Positions 22,358 through 35,200 of a stretch of DNA of 64,000 nucleotides are shown piece after piece. Origin of the DNA: Psilocybe azurescens (Eukaryota > Basidiomycota > Agaricomycetes > Agaricales > Agrocybaceae); NCBI GenBank assembly GCA_023853785.1, contig JAJIRX010000510.1:1054001-1118000 (forward strand), in the 5' to 3' direction. Within the stretch, counting starts at the first letter, position 1; each line of letters starts with the position of its first letter. Position numbers and translations under genes: made by a program. The notes under the pieces were generated by a model, which did not search any database, was not told the origin of the DNA, and worked only from the letters and a program-made list of their open reading frames with translations.

Positions 22358-23190
22358 CTACAAACACTCCCGATCAAGTCTTCCTGGCATTGAAACGTTA
22401 AGCGCTTCCAAGGATAAAGGGAAAGCCCTGGCAGCGGTTTTGCTGCTAATACATTTAACTTCTTGTCCGCCGAGATTGGGAACACCGAGAGGCTTCTTGA
22501 CTGCCTCGTAGCCATATTGTCCAAGGCCGTCTGTGCCACAGTCACCACCCTCAATGACCGAACCATCAGGGGTACTGATGCCACTCTAAATGCCAGATAA
22601 AGATCAACATTGATTCAAAAATGTATGAGTAAAGGGTTTTATTACCCAGGTGATCTGTCCGTTATTGAATACCCAAGTTATGGGGGTTGAGTGGCGTCGT
22701 TTGCCGTGGAGCAATCGACCTTTGAGAGGGTGAGCAAGACGTCGTCAGGGACGCCCATACATTGGTTGAACTCGGGCAAGAACAAATGACCTTTGCATAT
22801 GATTAAAACGTTAGTGAGCAGTTTGAGAGCCGAGTCGCAAGTTTGATGTAACCTACCGCTTATCTGCCCTCCGGGGATGTTGGCAAAGCCCCCAGGGTTG
22901 GGAGTGCATCCTTGAAATTCGACGCTTATCGACCCATTGGTTCTAGTGTCAAAGTTCAAAGCGTCAAGGCCATCGAAGAACCATCCAACGGTCTCTACAA
23001 TCGGCATAAGTACATCGATTGTAATACGAATAGGCGATATCTTTACCTCCGTTCTGTCCAGAGAGTAATCCAGAGGCTATGGTCGAGCAGCTGACGGCTA
23101 CGGGAGCGGGGGTGCAGCCTGTGGAAGTGCTGCACACTTTGTAGCAGCAATAGCACAAGCGATGAGGATTTTGAAAGCTTTGAAAGACAT
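22358..23190 (-). CDS. secreted cysteine-containing protein of unknown family
   Basis: The N-terminus MSFKAFKILIACAIAA is a classical signal peptide, so the product is probably secreted. The mature part is small (about 190 residues) with scattered cysteines. Recognisable blocks are SCSTIASGLLSGQNG, VGWFFDGLDALNFDTRTNG, EFQGCTPNPGGFANIPGGQI, FNQCMGVPDDVLLTLSKVDC and GGDCGTDGLGQYGYEAVKK. Three introns are clear (splice signals near 23054, 22855 and 22650). The frame changes twice, at the G5 runs 23108-23112 and 22682-22686 (plus strand), so the coding sequence is not open as given. I do not recognise the family; it is not a hydrophobin or cerato-platanin pattern. Confidence 0.55.
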
Positions 23191-26074
23191 GCTGGTATGT
23201 GAAGGAGGTGCTGAGGCTTTTAGGCAAGGAATGCTGAAGACTTTGGAGAGTGTTTGGATGGCTTTTATACGCGTCTCGTGTCGCATTTTTATCTACATCA
23301 AAAAAAAATTGTCAGTTAGAATCTGTAGTCTCACTCACCCACCCATCCAATGTGACCAATGCACCGAGTGGACACCCTCAGCCAAGGCGTCAACTTAAGC
23401 CTCCAAGAGCGTAAACGTACGCGGATGAGACCGGTCTTGGTAGCTGGCTGCTCGGCCAACAGTTATCACGGATGTCATGTTTATAGGGCGCACGAAAGCG
23501 AGTCAAAAATAAGACGGCGGCAAGGCCTAAATATGCGATTTGGGGCGGGATTGGATGAACCGGTAGTCTATAAGTAGCTTTGCTGCACCAATAATAGCAT
23601 GGTTCTGGATAGGGTGAGAGGAAGGTATGAAAGAATAGACTGGGATCGTTAAAAGTGGAGCCGGCACAAAAGATGAACAAATGCCTGATACTTGGCAGGA
23701 AAAACTGAAGCTCGAGGTGTCCTTTACATCTTGATAGTAAAGTCACATTTAAAAATGAGATTGTTTTTCAGGGTAGGCTATACACTTGAACTATCAAAAA
23801 CCGTATCAAAACAAGTAGGACTTCGTGGGGAGACAAGCAGAGAGGTATAGGTCTGGTATCTTTGTGTGTTGGACCCCCAACGTCAAGTTATAAAACGAGA
23901 ATAGAACGACAGAATTAAAATAAACAGCTGCCAATATTCCGACGTTCTTTAAGGGTGATGGACAATTAATATACGCTTAGTAATGATTGTATACTCTGCG
24001 TCTATCTAATCACTAAAAAATCTACTAAGCAATTGGAATAAACTCAATCCCACAAATATCTCTGATTCTGGGGTCGTACTCATATTCGAAAACCTAACAG
24101 GTTGTAATCCATCCCAATGCCGAAAACACTGGATATATTGAAAAGAAAAGCGTTCTAGTAGCGATGCATCAAGGACAGACGCAGGAACGACAATTCATCT
24201 TTCGTCCACGTCTGAAAGGTCGTGGAAGAATGCACTTCAGCTTTTAGTACAGCGTGTGTTTGTGGTAGGATTTGGGCCACAGTATGTCCGGCATACTCGA
24301 GAAGTAGAGTGAAGTACATGTGCACGGATTGTAAAATGGTGAGCTGGGCCCGTTGTGAGTAAGCGATAGCGTGTCCGAGAAATATGCGTTTCTCCTTGGG
24401 CTTGCTCTAGAGGCAGCAGGCTAGGGGTTATTTCTCCCTCACATATTTTGCATCAATGTACTCGAGCAACGAGTAATTATGAAATGACACGCAATTGGAA
24501 CTTAAGGCATTTATTTGAGCTTTATTTTCCCATTTATTGGGTATACATATCTATTGGCAGGCCAAATGGGTTGGTAGAAAAAAAAAGAAGATATCGTCGT
24601 GGTACCGGGATATGCCGAGGTGTGTGGCATTAGGTATCTATTTTTAGCCACTTTTCTGACATCACAAAACCGTCATTTTGGCACGGAAAATTGGCGAAAT
24701 AGCAGAGCCTGGATTTTTGGTAAACCATAAAGGAGTGCTCTCAGTTCTAGACCTACTTTGCACCTGAGAGGCTGAGGACTGAAGGGTCAGAAGTCGGGTT
24801 GCTCCCCGTGGCCGCGGGCCGCGCCGAGAAGTAAATGCCATCCCTCAACAGTGAGGACGGCTTTGCATATCTTCTGTGTATGACCTAAACTACGATCAGC
24901 TTAAAAAAGTCTGCTATCTACTTCGTGGCCCTGTGAGGGAAAGGGTAGGAAGGGCAGAGGATCCTGAAGGATAAATCCAGTGGTACAACGATGGTGCGTT
25001 AATTAAAGATTGATGGGACCAGGGTGTTTAATTTTGAAACGTTGAGCACTATGGGTTGTGAGCAGCGACGACCTGGCCTATGAAATTGCTGGCTTTCGTA
25101 CTCGAAACTAGAAATCATATATTGCGCCTTTTAGTCACTGTACCGTTGCTAAAACAACAAATTATAATCAGCGGGTACATAACAAATTACCTGTGCCACG
25201 TATCTTTGCCATCACCAACAAGGAGTATTGTACCTACGATATGATTAAATCAGTCAGAACAGGCTCGATATCAGGCTGGCTTGATGAAATCATACGCAAA
25301 ATAACCTCGCCATTGATTGTCAGTCGTCGGATCGTTTGGATCAGCCGCCCGACCAGGGAGATTTTGCCAACAAGACGGTATGTTCCGAGGGCGCGTATAG
25401 GTGGAGATGACACACGCCATGTCTCGGGCATAACATTGTCGCGAGGTACTATCACTCAGAAGTCTTCTATCGGGCATGTGCATCAGAAAAAAAGGCCTAT
25501 AAAGGGGAGTCGGCCGTAGTCGAGATATTGGCATGAAAAGTAGAGCTACAAAATGAAAAAGGTATTGCAAACAGAAGGAGAGCGACTAGGTATGTATTTG
25601 TGGAATGGAAAAGAGAGGTAGACTCGAGAGCTGACAGCGTGAGAAGCCAACGGCGGGAGATTTATTTTGTTTACGTAATAGAACATGTTGATGGACAGCA
25701 GTTTCTGGGAGGAAGGGCCTGAGAAAGCGAACAATTTCCATCTTTTCTTCTTTCCAAACTTTCTTCTCCTTGCTTCCACCAACTCACGACCAGAAACCGA
25801 CGCTCTACCACCATCGACGACGAGCAGCACACGAATCTTTTTCACTTTTCTGCTTCTGTCATACTAAACTTGCCACCTCACGTTCCTTTCGTCCCACATT
25901 AATACCCCACAGTACCAGCCGACGAAAAAACATACCACACGAGCGAAGAATTTCAGAAAATATCATACAGAATCAACCTTACTTGAATACCACGTCGACG
26001 ATACCAACTGCCTCTAATATATTCATAGCAAACATCATTACCAGTGTCAATAATCCTTCATCATCATCATCATC
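23191..26074. other. long intergenic region without a supported gene
   Basis: Nearly 2.9 kb. Open frames (23359-23577, 23390-23746, 25193-25570, 25546-25845 and others) are short, overlap on both strands and carry no recognisable domain. A GC-rich palindrome-like tract (ccgcgggccgcgcc) lies near 24812. Just before the xylulokinase ATG is a CAT trinucleotide run at about 26060-26074. Confidence 0.45.
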
Positions 26075-28938
26075 ATGCCTGCTATACCCAAGACTGGTCC
26101 TTCCCTCTTTCTCGGGATTGAGCTCGGAGTCGATCAGCTGCGCGCATCGATCGTAGATGACAGTCTTGATCTCGTGGGTGTGGAAAGCGTCGATTTTGAT
26201 TCCGAGTTGCCAGAATACCAGTGCGTTTCCTTCCCCATGCTTCCCAGCGCCCTTTCCCAGCCCAATCGGACGCTGGTGAAACTCATCTCCCCGACTCCAT
26301 TCACAGGACCCAAGGTGGCATATTCACGACACCAGGAGAGGCTTACACGACGCCAATAGAGATGTGGCTTAAAGGTCTCGGTAAGAATTACATTCCGTCT
26401 TCTCCACCTTCAGTCCATTTCCTCCTGAGCGGAATCAATTTTTCTTTTGGAATTTCCTCTTGGCCACTCTGCCCGATTTGGAAGCCCCCTTATGTTGCTG
26501 ATCACTTACACGATCACGTGCTTTAGATACTCTCTTCGAAAAACTACACCGAAATTATGACTTAACGAAAATAAAAGCAATCGGAGGTGCTGCCCAGGTA
26601 TGTTTGGTACTCTCTGCGTAGGATATAACTAATAAAAAATAAAAGCATGCCCTGGTTTGGTGGAAATCCACTACTGTGCCATCATTTTCATCGTTGGACC
26701 CACGCGCCTCATTACATTCTCAGTTTCCAGCACAGATTTTTTCCCTCCCAAATACACCTATTGCTCAAGACACATCGTCGCAGACCCATGGCCTAGCCAT
26801 TGAAGCACTGCTGGGTGGCCCAGACCACATGGCCGCTCGCGTAGGTATTTCCGCCAACGCCTCTATGGTTGCAGCCCAACTTCTACGAGTCCGAGAAACG
26901 TGGCCACAGGAGGTTTGGGCGCGCACTGGGCGGATTCAGCTCGCCAGCGCTTTTCTTGCAAGCTTAATTGCAGGCAAATGGACCAACATGGGCGAAGCTG
27001 AGGCGTGTGCAACTGGCGCATGGGTGCACGGTGCTAATCACAACGTCCATAACTCACCTCATCCAGCTGGCCAAGGTTATTGGGATGAAGATGTTTTGGA
27101 TATTGTGGGAGGAAGCAGGGAGGAGGGGAGACGGGTCAGGGGCTGGCTCGGCGATGTTGACGTTTCTGGTGGATCCAGGAAGGTCGGAAATGTGTCGAGG
27201 TACCTCGTTGAACGTTATGGCTTTGATGCAGGTATGGATTTTCATTCTTGTGAGGATCTTTAGCGTCATCTCACTCGCTCATTTACCTTCTCATCAGAAA
27301 CCGTCGTTGCGCCATTTACGTCCGACTTTTTGGCCTCTTACCTCTCGCTGCTCCCGTCATCCGGCGATGCAGTCCTTTCTTTTGGGCCCATGGATACATT
27401 ACTCACTCCAGCACAACACTATATTCCTACGCGTCTTTATAATCTATTCCCGCATCCTGCGCAAGATACCAACGAAAAACGCAAGTATATCGCTGTCTTG
27501 AGCAGTAGGTGCGTTTATGCCATTCTCCCGTTCTTCATACTGAGCTGGGCTGATGCATTGGTCAATTGGTAGAAATGCTGATGTACCTCGAGCTCTTGTG
27601 CGCGACATGTACACTAAGAGCTGGAGTGCCTTTGATCGCCTGGTAGCTATTGTTCCTCCGGGTGGATCTATTGGGTGAGCATCCAGAAAGCCAGTGATGA
27701 AAAAATGATTTACTTATACACTCGCCATCAGACTTGACGACAAGCTCTTCAGCTTCTGGCACCTCCAACCAGATGCATACCCTTACGCCCGCGTCAAGGG
27801 TATCTTCCGCTTCGAGACTGGAATCAAAGTCAACGAATTCCGAGACCTTCGTGCCAACCCACGGTGTCTCTTGGAGAGCCAGATTCTGTCCTTCCGCGTG
27901 AAGTGGTCGCGGATGATAGCTACTGGCGTTCTGGGCTCACCGCGCAAAACAAGCTTGAGCCCAACACCACCACCGCTGTCCGGACGCAGCAGTTCGGGGC
28001 TGTCTAGCCTTGGGCTGACTTTCGACCCTTACGACCACACGCCGCTTCCGACACGCGTCCTCGCGACGGGCGCTGCGACCAATTTCCCGAGCATGGCCAA
28101 CCTCGTCGGCGACATCTTCAACGCTCCGGTTTTCGTGCCGCTCACGCAGATCGACTCGGCGCAGGTTGTACCGCATCGCAATGCACCTGTGCAGGGGTAC
28201 CCCAGTCGCGTGGCCCTTGGTGGCGCGTATGTTGCGCGATGGGTATGGAGCAGAGAATGGGGTACGAGTGGTTTAAGTGTGTTCGAAGATGAGATGAAGC
28301 GCCTTTTGGGTAAGCGCTGGGTGGCGACTGGTGGTGTGGTCCTTCGGACCAATGTCAATGGCGCCACCAGCGTCATCGCACCGATAGCGGGAGGGAGTGG
28401 AGCAAATAGTGGCACCAGCACGCCGTATGGCCATCCTGGAGCTCGATCAGGGCTGGGCAGCACGGTGTTTGTGGAAGAGGACGAAGATGAGGAGGTCGAG
28501 AGGGAGAGGAATCTGGCTCTCGGGAACCCGGGGGTGATAGGAGCTGGCGTTTATGGGACCGCCTTTGGTGAGAATGGACAGGCCCGACTCCGCACGCAGA
28601 CGGGCTCGACGGCGGAGACGCTGTCTAGTGTTACTAGCTCGATCATTGGGCCTGCCTCCGCGTACACGACGCCTGATCTTGGGTTGGGCAACCTTGGAGT
28701 TATGACTGGTCCCGGGCTCGCTGCGGGGAGCGCTAATTCTAACGGTAATACGGGAGCATTGACACCGACCACGCCGACGCCGCTTACTCCTGTGGTGGCG
28801 ATTGCGACATCGGACGCAGAGATGCAGATCGGATTGGCGAAGGTCGCGGAATCGGACATCGACTCCTTCATGACCTACGCTGCTATCGTCCCTGAGTTCT
28901 CGCGGCTGGAGACGATGGTGGTCAAAGGGATCGTCTAA
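26075..28938 (+). CDS. D-xylulose kinase (xylulokinase, FGGY family)
   Basis: Phosphorylates D-xylulose to xylulose 5-phosphate, feeding pentose catabolism into the pentose phosphate pathway in the cytosol. The FGGY N-terminal domain opens SLFLGIELGVDQLRASIVDD, with GGAAQHALVWWKS and MVAAQLLRVRETWPQEVWAR, IQLASAFLASLIAGKWTNMG and GQGYWDEDVLDIV. The C-terminal domain has DTLLTPAQHYIPTR, LVRDMYTKSWSAFDRL and LLESQILSFRVKWSRM, then VLATGAATNFPSMANLVGDI. At least six exons. Unusual is a C-terminal low-complexity insert of roughly 150 residues (acidic EEDEDEEVERE, then Gly/Ser/Thr/Pro-rich) before the closing helices. The ATG at 26075 lies after the CAT run and directly starts the FGGY fold. Confidence 0.9.
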
Positions 28939-30953
28939 ATCTACATCATTGAAGGCATTATTCAAGTCGTGCCTTCTGCTGCCACCGACACTCTATCGTC
29001 TTTTTTCGTTGATCCATCACTATATCCGCCTTCTCGTTGCTCACTCAGTCGCTCGCTCGCTTTCGGTCATCCGTGTAACTATGCTGTCTCTTTGTTTTCT
29101 GCTTTTTTAAATCTTTCGTCGTTGTCGTCCCTCTGCTGCATCGTTCCTAGCTCAATGGCTCATATCACACTACCCAATCCTGACCACCAAATACGTGGCC
29201 TTCGAACGAAGGAAATATCTCATGCTTATCGAGGAAATGTACATACATACCCCATCCATCCATCCATCTTCCCCGACTCGACTCGGCAAAGCTATAAATC
29301 ACTCTTCTCGTTACCACAGCTCCTCTTCCTCCTTAAACCTATATCGTCATTCCCCCATACTTAAAAGTAGAAATCGCCGTTCGCCGACGTCGAAGTTGTT
29401 TTCATTACTATATGGACACTTGTCGTTTTCTTTATTTTCTCGTATAATTTAAGGTATACAAGGATTGTTTTTTTTTACATACCCACCTCGAATAAACTGA
29501 CTTCTTTTTGTGCTTCGATTTTGATTCTTTCCTGGCAGTTCTTTCATCTGCCAGTGCTTAGTCACCACAGATTACTAACACGTGAGTGGGATGTGGGCTC
29601 CGATGCACTTTACCGCTTAACCTCGCCCTAGCCAAACTCCGTCATCGTGGTTTGTGATCAAACTAACTTCCATCGACGTGGAGCGCTAACAGCTGCTGAG
29701 ATGATCGGTCTTCATGTAAAGCATACTGCAAGTGGACCAAACGATGATCTGGGCCTTGGCTTAAGCATTAACCAGAAATGTTTGGATGCACGGCGCCAAC
29801 ACGAGTCAACACGACACCCTTCTGTTTAAGTCCCTCAAATTGCCGAGTATTGAAGTGGGGCACGGTGGAGGCTACAAGTAGCCACAAGCATGGTCGACGT
29901 CGGTCTAGACTCCAGGCCAATTGGAATTTTGTTTATGTTCGGGACTTGTACCCATTCCGGTCCCACTTTCTTCAAGTGAGGTTTTGGAGCCCTGGCTCTG
30001 CGGATCTGCTCCAAGCTCCGAGGCCGAAGAGGTTCATGCTTGTCTCGGTCACTGCAAGAATGGCAATCTTTGAGCAACCTTTAGAACTCGTTGACCTGGA
30101 TTCACCAGGATGACTTTGAAAACAATCATGGACACCCGAGCCGAAGACGATGATTGGCCCGACACCCTTTCATTAAGTCGCTTTAAAGTTCTTCTTAAAT
30201 AAGTTCGCAGTCTATTTCAATTTCTCGAAACGCAGACTGATTCTGCTTTAGCTTTGGCGCAAACCCGCCCTGAGGTTGTTACTGTGTACTCTGGAATGGG
30301 ATGAAGCAGGCGTGCTGGTAATCGGCTAGTATCGACACATGAGTTTGGTACAAGCCTTATACTTACTTCTCATCGTCATCTTGTGAGATTAAGCCATACA
30401 GGACTCGTTATTTACCAAAATGCTCGACGATTCATGAGTGGGTCAGAGTCTATCACAAGTTTGAAAAGAGAAGGTAAGAGTTTTCAGTGGATATGATGCT
30501 ATATGATGCTATATGACTACACACAGACACAGAGCCAGACACTGCCCCAGAACGACGTTGACATAGCTGATATTACGACTTCGGAGAAAATTAAAACAGG
30601 AGAAATAAAATTCAAATCCTCGTCATCGGACAGACGGCACATTAGGGGCTCTCATTTACCTCCTGAAGTTCCCTGAACAGCCTTGAACAGCCTTTGCTAA
30701 TATTCGTGTATGTCTAGTCTTTCTCTCTCTCAATCTCTCGCTGAAGTGTGCGCATCACCGGACACTGGAAGGTTGAGGTTGCTGCCCTCGTTGATTTAGG
30801 GGTACGATGACGCATATAGCTCCCGCTCATCCTCTCCTCTTCCTCCAGATCTGCTATTCTCTTGGACAGATCTCTCTGCTGACGACATAATAAGGGGTGC
30901 ATGGAAATGTATAAAGCCTTCACTTTCTGGGTCGGATTTTTCCTCACACAAAC
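28939..30953. other. intergenic region
   Basis: About 2 kb after xylulokinase. The first 500 bases are pyrimidine-rich 3' sequence with a short (atcc)n run near 29260. A tandem repeat of 'atatgatgct' lies near 30490. No gene is supported. Confidence 0.4.
30910..30916 (+). promoter_or_regulatory. TATA box of lectin copy 2
   Basis: TATAAAG 38-44 bases upstream of the ATG at 30954. Confidence 0.5.
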
Positions 30954-31598
30954 ATGCCTGCCAACATTCAAAACGGAACCCGCTACATTTTAGTAAACAA
31001 GAAGGGAAAGACTGTGGTCGATCTCTCTGGCACAGACAGCCGCAGCGGTACGCCTTGGCAATTCTGACCCTCTCCTTTGACCTGACGTCGAACTTATAGT
31101 CATTGGGTGGGACCGCCACGGAGGAACAAATCAACAGGTATGTTTCGGTTATATTACAGATATACATTATCGTCTTCTTATTTCGCTGCATTCCAGTGGG
31201 AGGCCATCCAGACCCATGGAGGCTGGCACCTGAAGAACGCTGGAACAGGCAAATACCTCAGCCTCGGCGCTCGACCAGAAAATGGTGGATCGGTCGTGGG
31301 ATCCGATGAGCCATTCATATGGGAGCTCGTTGAAGATAGCGAGGACCAGAATGGTATTCGGTACGATCTGCTTACATCTCTTTACTTGACTGTGACTGAC
31401 TTTCATTATTTCAGTGTCAAAGTCCCTAACACGAACAAGGATCTTGACTTGTCTGATCACGGAAATCCCACTGCAGGAAATCCTATTGCCATCTGGGGTA
31501 GCTGGAAGGGCGAGAATCAAGTTTGGTATTTCGAGCAAGGTATGCAAATTAGTCCCTTATTTACTATGAGGACGCTACTCATGCTCCCAATAGCTTGA
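30954..31598 (+). CDS. beta-trefoil (ricin B-type fold) lectin-like protein, copy 2
   Basis: Frame-intact small lectin, about 145 residues, no signal peptide. It starts MPANIQNGTRYILVNKKGK. Blocks: VVDLSGTDSRS, VIGWDRHGGTNQQ, GGWHLKNAGTGKYLSLG, SVVGSDEPFIWELVEDSEDQ, VKVPNTNKDLDLSDHGNP, PIAIWGSWKGENQVWYFEQ. Five exons; the last carries only CT-TGA, giving Ala then stop. The intron positions equal those of copies 1 and 3. It is the best reference copy for the family in this window, being the only small lectin without a frame break. The sugar bound is not known. Confidence 0.85.
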
Positions 31599-32861
31599 TT
31601 GTCTTTAAATGTTGTATGTAAAATAATTGTTGCCGTTTCATCAAATCCTATCAAACGGAAACTTTTGTCATGTAATACTCGGTTGTTAATAATGAGTTTC
31701 TCAGAGCAAACAACGATATGTATATACGATATTGATCTTGAGCTTCATTAAATCTACATATGCAATGCAACATTGGTTCTCAACATTTAAGGAACTTTCT
31801 ACGCTACCCTTCCCATACAGAGCACGGGCACCCTGCTAGCTCCAAGTGCGGGGTGTCACCAAGGAGGCATTATTGAACGGGACCAACACCCTGGGGGTTG
31901 GGACATGGGGCTTCCAGGTGCGAATAGACCTTCTGACCCTCCTGTAAGCTGGTCATGACAATCCGACAAGTAATAACCGTTACACCAAAAATGGAGCTAT
32001 AAATACACTCTGGTATCTAGCTGCTCGGACTGTATATGACGCGGTGGGCCGCCAGGGGCCGCCAGGCTTACACCTCTTCCCGTAGTGAGACGCGCGACGC
32101 GTCAAATATCAATGCACGTGAGTCGACGCGTTTAAATTTCAACTCTCGCACCTGAGCGCCTGAGCTTTGAGTACTATGTAGAAGGTCGATTTTGCTCTCC
32201 CCCTTATGGAGGCCGAGCTATGTGATCGATTTGGAGAAGCTTCGGTTGGCCCTACTCTGCTCAGATTTCACACGGGTACTAGCATCCCCCTTTCACTTTA
32301 ACCATCTTAATCTCGCTTTAATCTGCCTGACCGGTACGCCGTAATCTAATCTTGTTCAAGAGCTTGATATATCTGTCAGTGACTTAGAAGGTCCCCAGAC
32401 GATACATGTGATGTCGATGCCGACTGAAATAAAGGTTCTACGAGGTTCTATGATGACGATTTGTGCCTCTGTTCGGTTAGTCAAGTGCCACTTGTAGCAA
32501 CAAGAAACATGAAGTTGGATGCTTCCTTTAACGTAAAATTAGAAAGTATGTCATATCTTTGGGGGATTAAAACTTACACACTTCAAGTTGGTCGAGTCAT
32601 TTCCCAATTTCAATGTCTTCTCCCAAGTTCCAAACGCAATGCGACCAGTAGAGAGCTCTACCTGTTTGCTTGATATGGAGCACAACGAACCCTCTTTTCT
32701 CCGGCTGTCCTCGAAATCTTTGGATCGTCTCCCAAGCTCTCCAAGTTTTTAGACTCATGGTTTGATCTCATGATGTCATTTAACTAAATGGAAGTCTAAG
32801 GGCAGAGTGAAGGCATATAAAGACTCAGCACTCCACCTACCATCTCTCGGTCAAGCAACAA
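31599..32861. other. intergenic region between lectin copies
   Basis: Roughly 1.2 kb. No supported gene; an open frame at 32461-32673 has no motif. MluI-like ACGCGT words occur near 32097 and 32128. Confidence 0.4.
32816..32822 (+). promoter_or_regulatory. TATA box of lectin copy 3
   Basis: TATAAAA about 40 bases upstream of the ATG at 32862. Confidence 0.5.
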
Positions 32862-33616
32862 TGTCCGTGAACATTCAATCTGAAGCACGTTATGTCATCG
32901 TCAACAAGAAAGCAGGGACCGTAATCGATCTCTCAGGCACTGACATTGGCAATTACCAGGGTACGTACCATCCTGGCCCGCTACCTCATTTGAGTACGTT
33001 TACAGTGACTAACGTGCACCAACAATGTAGTCATTGGCTGGGAACGTCATAGTGGAACAAACCAACAGGTATGTATAAGCCATCTCGGCTCTGATTTCGT
33101 ATATTGTTCCTTTGTCTTCCTTATCCGCGGATTTTCTGTTTTTAGTGGAAGACTATTGAGGTAAATGGGGGCTGGCACATCAAGAACATCGGAAACGGCA
33201 AATATCTGAGCCTCGGGGAGCCAGTGCTCAGGATGGCGTGTCCGTGGTCGGATCGGATGACCACTTCATCTGGGAGCTTGTCCGAGACTCAGAAGACAAG
33301 AACGCCATTCGGTAAGAGTCCCACTAGCTTGACTTCGCGCGGTTCGACTGGCTTTGGCCGATATTTGGGGAATTTATAAGGCTGACGCAGCATACTTTGG
33401 ATGTAGGATTAAAGTCCCCCACTCAAACCAGAATGTCGATTTGTCTGATCACGGGAACCCCGCGCCTGGTACTCACATCGTCGTCTGGGGACAATGGGAG
33501 GGCCAAAATCAGGTCTGGTACTTTGAACAAAGTAAGTCCAGATAATTAATCAGCCCCTCGACCCGGTGTGAACATCCCGAGTATTGAGCTGATGCTTACA
33601 CTGCGTTGCAGTTTAA
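32862..33616 (+). CDS. beta-trefoil (ricin B-type fold) lectin-like protein, copy 3, one frame break
   Basis: Closest to copy 1: the first residues MSVNIQSEARYVIVNKKAG differ from it at one site. Exons and intron positions are the same as in copies 1 and 2, with the stop (TAA at 33614-33616) in a tiny last exon. The blocks IGWERHSGTNQQ, GGWHIKNIGNGKYLSLG, VGSDDHFIWEL and NVDLSDHGNPAPGTHIVVWG are all present. The reading frame changes at the G4 run 33215-33218, straight after KYLSLG; downstream conserved blocks continue in another frame. The good conservation on both sides argues for a sequence error or a very recent lesion. Confidence 0.7.
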
Positions 33617-34656
33617 ACACTGGGTTTGATGACAAGGCGACGCACCGCGTTCATTCCTGCCCCGATGTTCTGATGGAATTTCCCTGACTTTTCGTGACGG
33701 CACAGACAGGAGTGTTTTGGATTAAATAGTAGTAAAAAGAATGTAAATATAAAAGGATACTCACATCCTGTATGTCTTCTTTCTGGTTAGAAATGCTTCT
33801 GAAAGCTATGTTTCGATTTTTGGTGCAATCTGGGTAAAATTGGAACCCTGAGAAATCGACACGCAATAGTGTAATATTCCGTGAGAGTGCGGACACTATC
33901 AATTGGAGCCTTTAAGAACAGCATAAGTCAGAGATGCCGTCCTGAATAAGTCCAACGATCTCAAAACCCTGTTGAGGTCACTTGATGCTGCGAGATTGTT
34001 TATTGACCAAGTTGGGGAGCGTGTCATAAGCCGTCTAGCTCTGAAGCTGAGCCTGAATTTCTTTGCGTTTAGGTAGGTCAACGCGTGTAGTGGGTCATTT
34101 GCCCTGAAAGTTGCATAGTTTTCATTCTTTCAGCTTCAATTCGAACTTCTTGGTTAGCTGCTGTTACCTCACCTAATGGTTCAAGTGCAATGTGTTTCCT
34201 TGCCCAGATGGACATGTTTCAATATAAATACAGCTTTAATGGCCCGGTCCCAGTCTATTGTAACTTGCATTAAGAGTCACCAAGACTTTACGATGAACTT
34301 ACTGGGGATTGATTGGAGTCAAAGCGATGTGCTGCAATCCGGGCTGTGTCGTTTATCTTCAAGGACGTCTATTTATTCTGGGTCTATGGAGGAGACTGGG
34401 CATCCTAATCTTAATCAGTGTACAATAAGTTGCTGTCTGCTCCTCATGCAGACCCCGGTGCTAAATCATTATTTGTAACAAAGTATTAAAGATGTTTATC
34501 CAAGCAACAGTTTTTTTGGCATGTGGTTCCAGGATGTGCTACTCCTACGGCCTCGAGCCCTCACCGAATTCTATAAAAACGCGTCCAGACGATGAACTGA
34601 CATTGGTCATCTTTTTCTCATACCACCACTATCACCTCTGTCTTCCAATATCTGCC
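33617..34656. other. intergenic region
   Basis: Contains only short frames without motif (33651-33902 minus, 34176-34478 plus) and a TATA box at 34572-34578. Confidence 0.35.
34572..34578 (+). promoter_or_regulatory. relic TATA box upstream of DUF4139 copy B
   Basis: TATAAAA followed by ACGCGTCC, about 80 bases upstream of the ATG at 34657. It resembles the TATATAAACGCGCC of copy A at about the same distance. Confidence 0.45.
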
Positions 34657-35200
34657 ATGGCCACTGGCACTGTACATGATATTTCCCTCAGGTTGATGCA
34701 TGATAGCAAGATCACCAAAATTAACTTGTATTCTGGATCACTCATTCCTACAAGGTTTCTGTTGCTGCAGGGCAAACTAAACTCACGCTATACCACTTGC
34801 CCATGTCATAATCATGATTCCATTAGGTGAGTGACCATCATGTTCAAAACGTACCAAGACTCTGACTATTCTATAGGGTGGAAGCGGCTCTGACATTATT
34901 CAGGGTGCCGCTGCCTCCAGAGTCAAACTGGAGGTGCCCGAGAAAACACCTCCACTGCTAGAGGAACTAAGCTGCTAAATGTGAAGGAGCGGGCCACCAA
35001 TGCCTTGCAACACAGCTATAAAGTGCTTCAGGCCATCGATAAATACATAGGAAACATATCTATCGAACGTATTGATATTGATAAGCTCGGGAACCCATGA
35101 ACATTTATGACACCACCGAAAAGAAATGAAACAACAAGATTCTCGAATTCAGAAGGGAAATAGAAAGAATAAAACACTCATCGGTCGCCTTTGATTTTGT
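34657..35200 (+). pseudogene. decayed DUF4139-type gene, copy B
   Basis: Starts like the family (DSKITKINLY) but changes frame within 20 codons. The relic YKVSVAAGQTKLTLYHLP is followed by stops in its frame. After the conserved intron position (gtgagtg at about 34828) come GSDIIQGAAASRV, then PPLLEEL, KERATNALQHSYKVLQAIDK, IGNISIERIDIDKLG and IYDTTEK, broken by several in-frame stops. Similarity fades at about 35200; the whole C-terminal DUF4139 half is missing. Frame breaks, several stops and truncation together make this a true pseudogene, unlike copy C. Confidence 0.8.

Noticed and set aside
28447..28965. 172-codon minus-strand frame
   Set aside because: Antisense to the GC-rich, low-complexity end of xylulokinase; no start context or motif.
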